From Streptomyces sp. AJS327 (GTDB lineage: Bacteria; Actinomycetota; Actinomycetes; Streptomycetales; Streptomycetaceae), in the NCBI RefSeq assembly GCF_013450295.1, contig NZ_SKBR01000003.1, forward strand, positions 434,001 to 498,000: DNA of 64,000 bases, given 5' to 3'. Position numbers and translations under genes: made by a program. Within the stretch, counting starts at the first letter, position 1, and each line of letters starts with the position of its first letter. Under the pieces are notes generated by a model. That model was not told where the DNA came from. It made no database searches and worked only from the letters and a program-made list of their open reading frames with translations. Shown one piece after another: positions 60,701 to 64,000 of this stretch.

Positions 60701-61694
60701 GCAGCGCCACCCGGCCCGACTCCGCCAGCGCCAGCGTCTCCAGCACCCCGACCGGCGGACGGTCCCGGTACGCCTCCCGCGCCTCCTCCCACAGCCGGGG
60801 ATCGAGCCCGGGGGGTGCCCCCAACTCATCATTCGCCGACGGCCAGTTGAGGTCGCCGAGCGCGTCCGGCGACTCCGGCAGTTCGCCCGACTCGACCAGA
60901 CGGCGGTGCAGTTCGGCGGGGAGTTCCAGACGGGGCGGATCGCGCCGCAGCAGCGGCGGGACGAACACCTCGCGCAGCCGCACCTGCGGATGCTCGCCCT
61001 CGGTGGTCGGGATCAGTACCTCCAGGTCCAGCCGCCCGTACGCCTCGTGGATACGCCGTACGTAGGCGTCCAGCGCCGCCCCCGCCTCCTCGTCGGTCAA
61101 CTCCGTTTCGGCTGACGGGCCGTTGGGCCCCGGCGCCATCACGTAGGTGCGGTTGTCGTGGTACGTCCGGTTGTCCGTGATCCGGCTCCCGTGGCCGGTC
61201 GCGGCGTGCGTGACGTCGCCCCCCACGCCGAGCGCCCCCTCCCCCGAGACGCTGACCCGGACGTTGTCCCCGGACGGACCGACGTGCCCGGACGGGGAGA
61301 CGTGCCCGGGCGAGGAGAGGAGCCCGGGCGGGTGGGCCGTCGTGCGCTCGGCGTCCGCCGCGCTTTCCGCGCCCTTCCGGGGTGCCGCGTCCATAGTGCG
61401 CTCCGGGCCCCGGTCGGGGTCCGCGTCCGGCGTCGGGTCCGCGGCTGACGAGCGGACGGTGTGGTGTGCGGCGGCGGCGGTCGTTCCGGCGGCGGTCGGT
61501 CCGACGGCGGGGGAGTACGCGGGTGGTGGTGGGATGGCGGGGGCGGCCGTCTCGGTCCCCCCGGACGGTGGCCCCGCGGCCGGTTTCGTACCGGCCAGCG
61601 GAGCGTGCCCCAACTCCCGGGCAGAGCCGTGCGGTTCGTCCTCCGGCTGTAACTGCCCGTCTGACTCCCGTGGTTCCGACGCGTCCTCGTTCAC
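57765..61694 (-). CDS. NACHT NTPase with C-terminal HEAT-like repeats (NLR-like)
   Basis: 1309 residues from the GTG at 61694 (GGAGGAGCC upstream). Residues 1-150 are disordered Pro/Ala/Ser-rich. A Gly/Asn-rich segment (NVRVSVSGEGALGVGGDV..DNRTYHDNRTYV) follows, then a helical region, and the NACHT domain with Walker A GDPGAGKST (Lys339), Walker B VVFDGLDELFD (about 414-424) and TVVTSRVIGYRR. Winged-helix-like and helical parts lead into HEAT-like repeats of about 33 residues (RRLVERQAADDPDAEVRASAL, about 850-1250). NACHT-repeat proteins are bacterial NLR relatives, several of which defend against phage. No enzymatic effector domain is recognisable. Codons 15 and 372 are TTA. Confidence 0.9.
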   Translation of the reverse strand: MNEDASEPRESDGQLQPEDEPHGSARELGHAPLAGTKPAAGPPSGGTETAAPAIPPPPAYSPAVGPTAAGTTAAAAHHTVRSSAADPTPDADPDRGPERTMDAAPRKGAESAADAERTTAHPPGLLSSPGHVSPSGHVGPSGDNVRVSVSGEGALGVGGDVTHAATGHGSRITDNRTYHDNRTYVMAPGPNGPSAETELTDEEAGAALDAYVRRIHEAYGRLDLEVLIPTTEGEHPQVRLREVFVPPLLRRDPPRLELPAELHRRLVESGELPESPDALGDLNWPSANDELGAPPGLDPRLWEEAREAYRDRPPVGVLETLALAESGRVALLGDPGAGKSTLARYLALALTSASLDGPLEPLRGLLPVVVELRRYAEADWRERSFEDFLAHVHQHEGHAPSPALLRRRLTGGRALVVFDGLDELFDPRVREDVARRITGFTARYPAVRTVVTSRVIGYRRHALDGADFVHYMIQPLDEERIGRFAAHWYAAVCPGDPAQAERLRLRLTEAIERSRPVRELAGNPLLLTILAIIARRQRLPRDRAGVYQHAVNVLIAHLDEDTKHLELSPDIRAIADLDDRDRREMLERLARRMQAGADGIAGNHVLGEDVERVFTEYLVETLQLGTAPAKKVARAMVRQFRERNFILSRYGSQVYGFVHRAFLEYLAATDIVRRFDARELTDEELLDGVFAHRAPDPAWHEVLLLIVGQVGERIAARAIDRLLELERGDGTGSAPPWTVASSTSVTALCAVTELRRTRQDESAPPAVLALRALAEVRRVGQLEAQSLATARVLVRYLETANYVSYRVRSDIEAALIHLGPGWAGAPLVRRYLHVSSPAPQSAMGYLLVGDATALRTMGTHAWSSRNRANALHTLCRQFPGEPGLFALIRDRALEDPGVEVRAWCVFELTGPWKDHPESMDLVRRIAAHDTDRSLRAIAFNGLLGQWADVPEVRRFALNQLDTDALLFLPGTALGRLRTRDPDDHEVHDLLLRHIVHGPSYVLRRYAFAQLMKVEGADADIRRLLWKHTTEPEGQLTRGEALDFLVQHWGDDPEVRAWTERLATRDDNVAVRGSALGSLVGRWGDPAVRRLVERQAADDPDAEVRASALDLLAGRWTEAAGVRELVQHQVLHDPAIRHAALQTLVTHWGEEPEVHRLVREQALHAPDPDDRAQALGTLATVWPNDPAVPEELRGAAIPDPEADAERDANGAEDREPDPAPLVGALRQRALHDPSDATRDVLLEHLTDARQPEVAIAAGRLLGALWPADPATVPALRARAEEAPDPSEARTALERVIRMAEAYAPLGDRLY

Positions 61695-62384
61695 GGCTCC
61701 TCCGAATGACGTCGCCTCCGCGTGCCCGGCACCGCACGGGCGCCGCACCCGCCAGAGCACCCCACGCCCGTGGCCGCTCAACGTCCGTGTGTGCGCGACC
61801 GGTTGGGCTTTCCGTAACGGCCTTCCCCGTACACCCGCACCGGCCCTTCCCGTTCCACGGCCGCCTCATACCGGTCGGCGTCGCCATCCACAGCCCGTGG
61901 ACGGCGGACACGGCCGGAGGCCGAGGGCCGGGGGATCGGGGCGGTGGTTCGACCCTATGGCACCCCACTCCGGCGGGGAGCGATTCCGGCAACGGCCCCG
62001 AGACCACGCCCCCGGCGCGACTACTCGGGGTTACCGCCCGGGGACGGTGAACCGGGCTATCGGCTCGGAGGCGTCGAAGCGGGCCGATCCCCCGGCTTCC
62101 GGGTGGGACAGGATCAACTCCCACAAGTAGAGATTTCCGGACATGATGCTCGCTCATCACCCATGTACCCGCAGTTCACACCGTGTGTTACCTTTGCCGC
62201 GGCTGGCTTGATCGGGTGCTCTCGTGACGGCTCAGGCCGGGCGGTCGAGTGCGGCAGCCGACACGCGTACGGCGTGTGGACGCACTTCGCGGAGCAACGC
62301 CCGTACCGCCGCAGTGGCATAGCCAGATCCCAGCACCACGGTTCAGGACGGACGTCCTGGGCGAAACGAACGCAGGGAGTGGCT
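61695..62384. other. Divergent region between the NACHT gene and urease
   Basis: About 690 bp without a supportable gene. AT-richer segments at 62095-62210 and 62330-62380 likely hold promoters. GTTAC at 62188 and GAAAC at 62364 recall GlnR half-sites but their spacing does not match a GlnR box. Confidence 0.5.
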
Positions 62385-63098
62385 GTGCACTTGACTCCAC
62401 ACGAGCGAGAACGCCTGATGATCCACGTGGCGGCGGACGTCGCGGAGAAGCGGCGAGCCCGTGGGCTGGCGCTCAACTACCCGGAGGTCGTGGCGATTCT
62501 GACCGCGCACGTGCTGGAGGGCGCGCGCGACGGCCGGAGCGTCGCCGAACTCATGTCCTCCGGGCGGAAGGTGCTGCGCCGCGAGGAGGTCATGGAGGGC
62601 GTCCCCGAGATGATCGACAACGTCCAGGTGGAGGCCACCTTCCCGGACGGCACGAAGCTCGTCACCATCCACCACCCCATCCCCGAGGCGGCCGAGTACG
62701 AGGAGGACGTCGTCCACCCGGGGAAGGTGGACTTCTCCGTCGAACCGGGCGACGAGACCGTCGCGTTCAACGAGGGTCACGAGGTCACGACGCTGACCGT
62801 CCGCAACCCGTCCGACCGCCCCGTCCAGGTCGGCTCGCACTACCACTTCGCCGAGGCCAACGACGCTCTGCGGTTCTGCCGGAAGAGCGCCTGGGGCAAG
62901 CGGCTGCACGTTCCGGCGGGCAGTTCGGTGCGCTTCGAGCCCGGCATCACCGAGGAGGTCCAGTTGGTGCCCATCGAGGGTGAGCGGCGGGTACGCGGGC
63001 TGCGCGGCGACGTGCCGGGGCTCCCGGAGAAGGTCGACGGCTCGCTCGACGAGGTCCGTGGCGCGTTCGACGAGGAGGGGTGTGAGATCCGTGGCTGA
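62385..63098 (+). CDS. ureAB: Urease gamma-beta fusion subunit (UreA-UreB)
   Basis: 237 residues. Residues 1-100 are the gamma subunit (HLTPHERERLMIHVAADVAEKRRARGLALNYPEVVAILT, EMIDNVQVEATFPDGTKLVT), followed without a break by beta (HPGKVDFSVEPGDETVAFN, VGSHYHFAEANDALRF, RFEPG). Fused gamma-beta chains occur in several bacterial ureases. GTG at 62385 has AGGGAG five to six bases upstream. It overlaps ureC by eight bases. Confidence 0.96.
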   Translation: MHLTPHERERLMIHVAADVAEKRRARGLALNYPEVVAILTAHVLEGARDGRSVAELMSSGRKVLRREEVMEGVPEMIDNVQVEATFPDGTKLVTIHHPIPEAAEYEEDVVHPGKVDFSVEPGDETVAFNEGHEVTTLTVRNPSDRPVQVGSHYHFAEANDALRFCRKSAWGKRLHVPAGSSVRFEPGITEEVQLVPIEGERRVRGLRGDVPGLPEKVDGSLDEVRGAFDEEGCEIRG

Positions 63099-64000
63099 AC
63101 CGATCCAGCGTTCCGTGCGCGCCGAACAGCCGGGCCGCTCCAGCCCGTTGAGCCGTATCGACTACGCGGACCGCTTCGGTCCGACGACCCGCGACGGCAT
63201 CCGGCTGGCCGACACGGCGCTCCGTATCGGCATCGAGGACGACTGGGCGGGCGGTCCCCAACGCAGCGGCACCGAAATGGTGTTCGGCGGCGGCAAAGTG
63301 ATCCGCGAGTCCATGGGACAGTCCGCGATCCCCCGCGCCGCCGGGGACCCTCCGGGAACCCCGAAGAGTCCGGCCGGTTCGGTCAGCGCGGCGCGTCCGG
63401 ACGGTCCGGGTGCGGCGAAAACTCCGGCCAGTCCGGTCAGTTCGGGGACCGACGAGGTCACCGTAGGCGCCGAGGACCGGGGCTGGACGGTCGGGCCGCC
63501 GGACACCGTCATCACCGGGGCCGTGGTCCTCGACCACTGGGGCATCGTCAAGGCCGACGTCGCCATCCGGGACGGCGTGATCACCGCGCTCGGCAAGGCG
63601 TACAACCCCGAGACCATGCGCCGCCTGCACGACGACGCGACCGCGCACAACGGGAACGGGCCCACCCCCACCGACTTCCCCGTCGGCCCCGACACGGAGG
63701 TCATCGCCGGGAACGGCCGCATCCTCACGGCGGGCGGGGTCGACACCCACGTCCACTTCATCTGCCCCGACGAGATCATCGAGGGGCTGGCGTCCGGCGT
63801 CACCACGCTGATCGGCGGCGGTACCGGACCGGCGCAGGGCAGCACCGCGACCTCCGTCACCCCCGGCACCTGGCATCTGGACCGCCTCTTCGAGGCGCTG
63901 GACGGCATCCCGGTCAACGTCGGGCTGCTCGGCAAGGGCGCCACCATGTCGGAGCGGTCGATGTACGACCAGGTGGACGCGGGCGTCATCGGCTTCAAGA
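63091..64000 (+). CDS. ureC: Urease alpha subunit UreC, partial (runs off right edge), with an internal insertion
   Basis: The first 303 residues are present. IDYADRFGPTTRDGIRLADT, EMVFGGGKVIRESMGQS, PDTVITGAVVLDHWGIVKADV and DTHVHFICPDEI (His220, His222, nickel ligands) are canonical. Between MGQS and PDTVITG sits an insertion of roughly 50 residues (about 79-135) rich in Pro/Ala/Gly/Ser, where urease alpha chains normally have under ten; a second short insertion follows GKAYNPETM. The carbamylated lysine and catalytic histidines lie past the edge. A GTG at 63082 is an alternative start. Confidence 0.93.
   Translation, partial: MAEPIQRSVRAEQPGRSSPLSRIDYADRFGPTTRDGIRLADTALRIGIEDDWAGGPQRSGTEMVFGGGKVIRESMGQSAIPRAAGDPPGTPKSPAGSVSAARPDGPGAAKTPASPVSSGTDEVTVGAEDRGWTVGPPDTVITGAVVLDHWGIVKADVAIRDGVITALGKAYNPETMRRLHDDATAHNGNGPTPTDFPVGPDTEVIAGNGRILTAGGVDTHVHFICPDEIIEGLASGVTTLIGGGTGPAQGSTATSVTPGTWHLDRLFEALDGIPVNVGLLGKGATMSERSMYDQVDAGVIGFK

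Noticed and set aside
62188..62369. GlnR box controlling urease
   Set aside because: GTTAC and GAAAC half-sites are far apart and not in GTnAC-n6-GAAAC spacing.

Overview
The window reads as a stretch of a Streptomyces (or very close actinomycete) chromosome. GC is very high with a strong third-position GC bias, many starts are GTG, genes are often coupled by GTGA/ATGA overlaps, a few genes carry the rare TTA leucine codon, and several family sets are typical of streptomycetes: FhaA/FhaB/PstP/FtsW/PbpA/PknB, class E sortases, CrgA, DUF5324, Xre plus DUF397, and a SpoIIE-HATPase regulator beside aspS. The species cannot be named from sequence alone.

Layout. 1-8.1 kb: edge of a type I polyketide cluster on the minus strand (aminotransferase, acyl-CoA ligase, KAS III-like enzyme, and the first 276 residues of a PKS), with a divergent SDR and a histidine phosphatase; the divergent gap holds six 11-bp tandem units resembling a SARP binding array. 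8.9-11.2 kb: a bifunctional glycosyltransferase/CDP-glycerol transferase. 11.4-14.3 kb: small accessory genes (tiny membrane protein, a coupled four-gene operon, a frameshifted Xre/DUF5753 regulator with DUF397) ending at tRNA-Leu(CAG). 15.4-33.8 kb: conserved growth and division block (fhaA-fhaB-pstP-ftsW-pbpA-pknB, two class E sortases, a PabA/TrpG amidotransferase, DUF881, crgA, rhomboid, cyclophilin, DUF5324), with a DnaA-box cluster between crgA and the rhomboid gene.

33.8-47.4 kb: MocR regulator divergent from an EamA exporter, a 1263-residue P-loop NTPase fused to a GT-B glycosyltransferase, then DNA-repair and stress genes (Fpg/Nei, AhpD-like, photolyase, paired CrcB, PfpI). 47.9-52.9 kb: aspS, a PAS-GAF-SpoIIE-HATPase regulator and a secreted DUF4232 protein. 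53.5-57.5 kb: IS5-family relics on both sides of a MazF/PemK-like toxin gene, a pirin, a second tiny membrane protein and an ABM-domain protein. 57.8-61.7 kb: a 1309-residue NACHT-HEAT NTPase of NLR-like (immune-type) design. 62.4 kb to the end: urease, with UreA-UreB fused and UreC running off the edge.

The best candidates for undescribed biology are the NTPase-glycosyltransferase fusion at 36.9-40.7 kb and the NACHT-HEAT protein at 57.8-61.7 kb. Both carry TTA codons, as do two tiny single-helix membrane proteins and two genes of the polyketide cluster, which suggests that these accessory functions depend on the bldA tRNA and so on developmental stage. All functions are inferred from sequence motifs; no database search was run.
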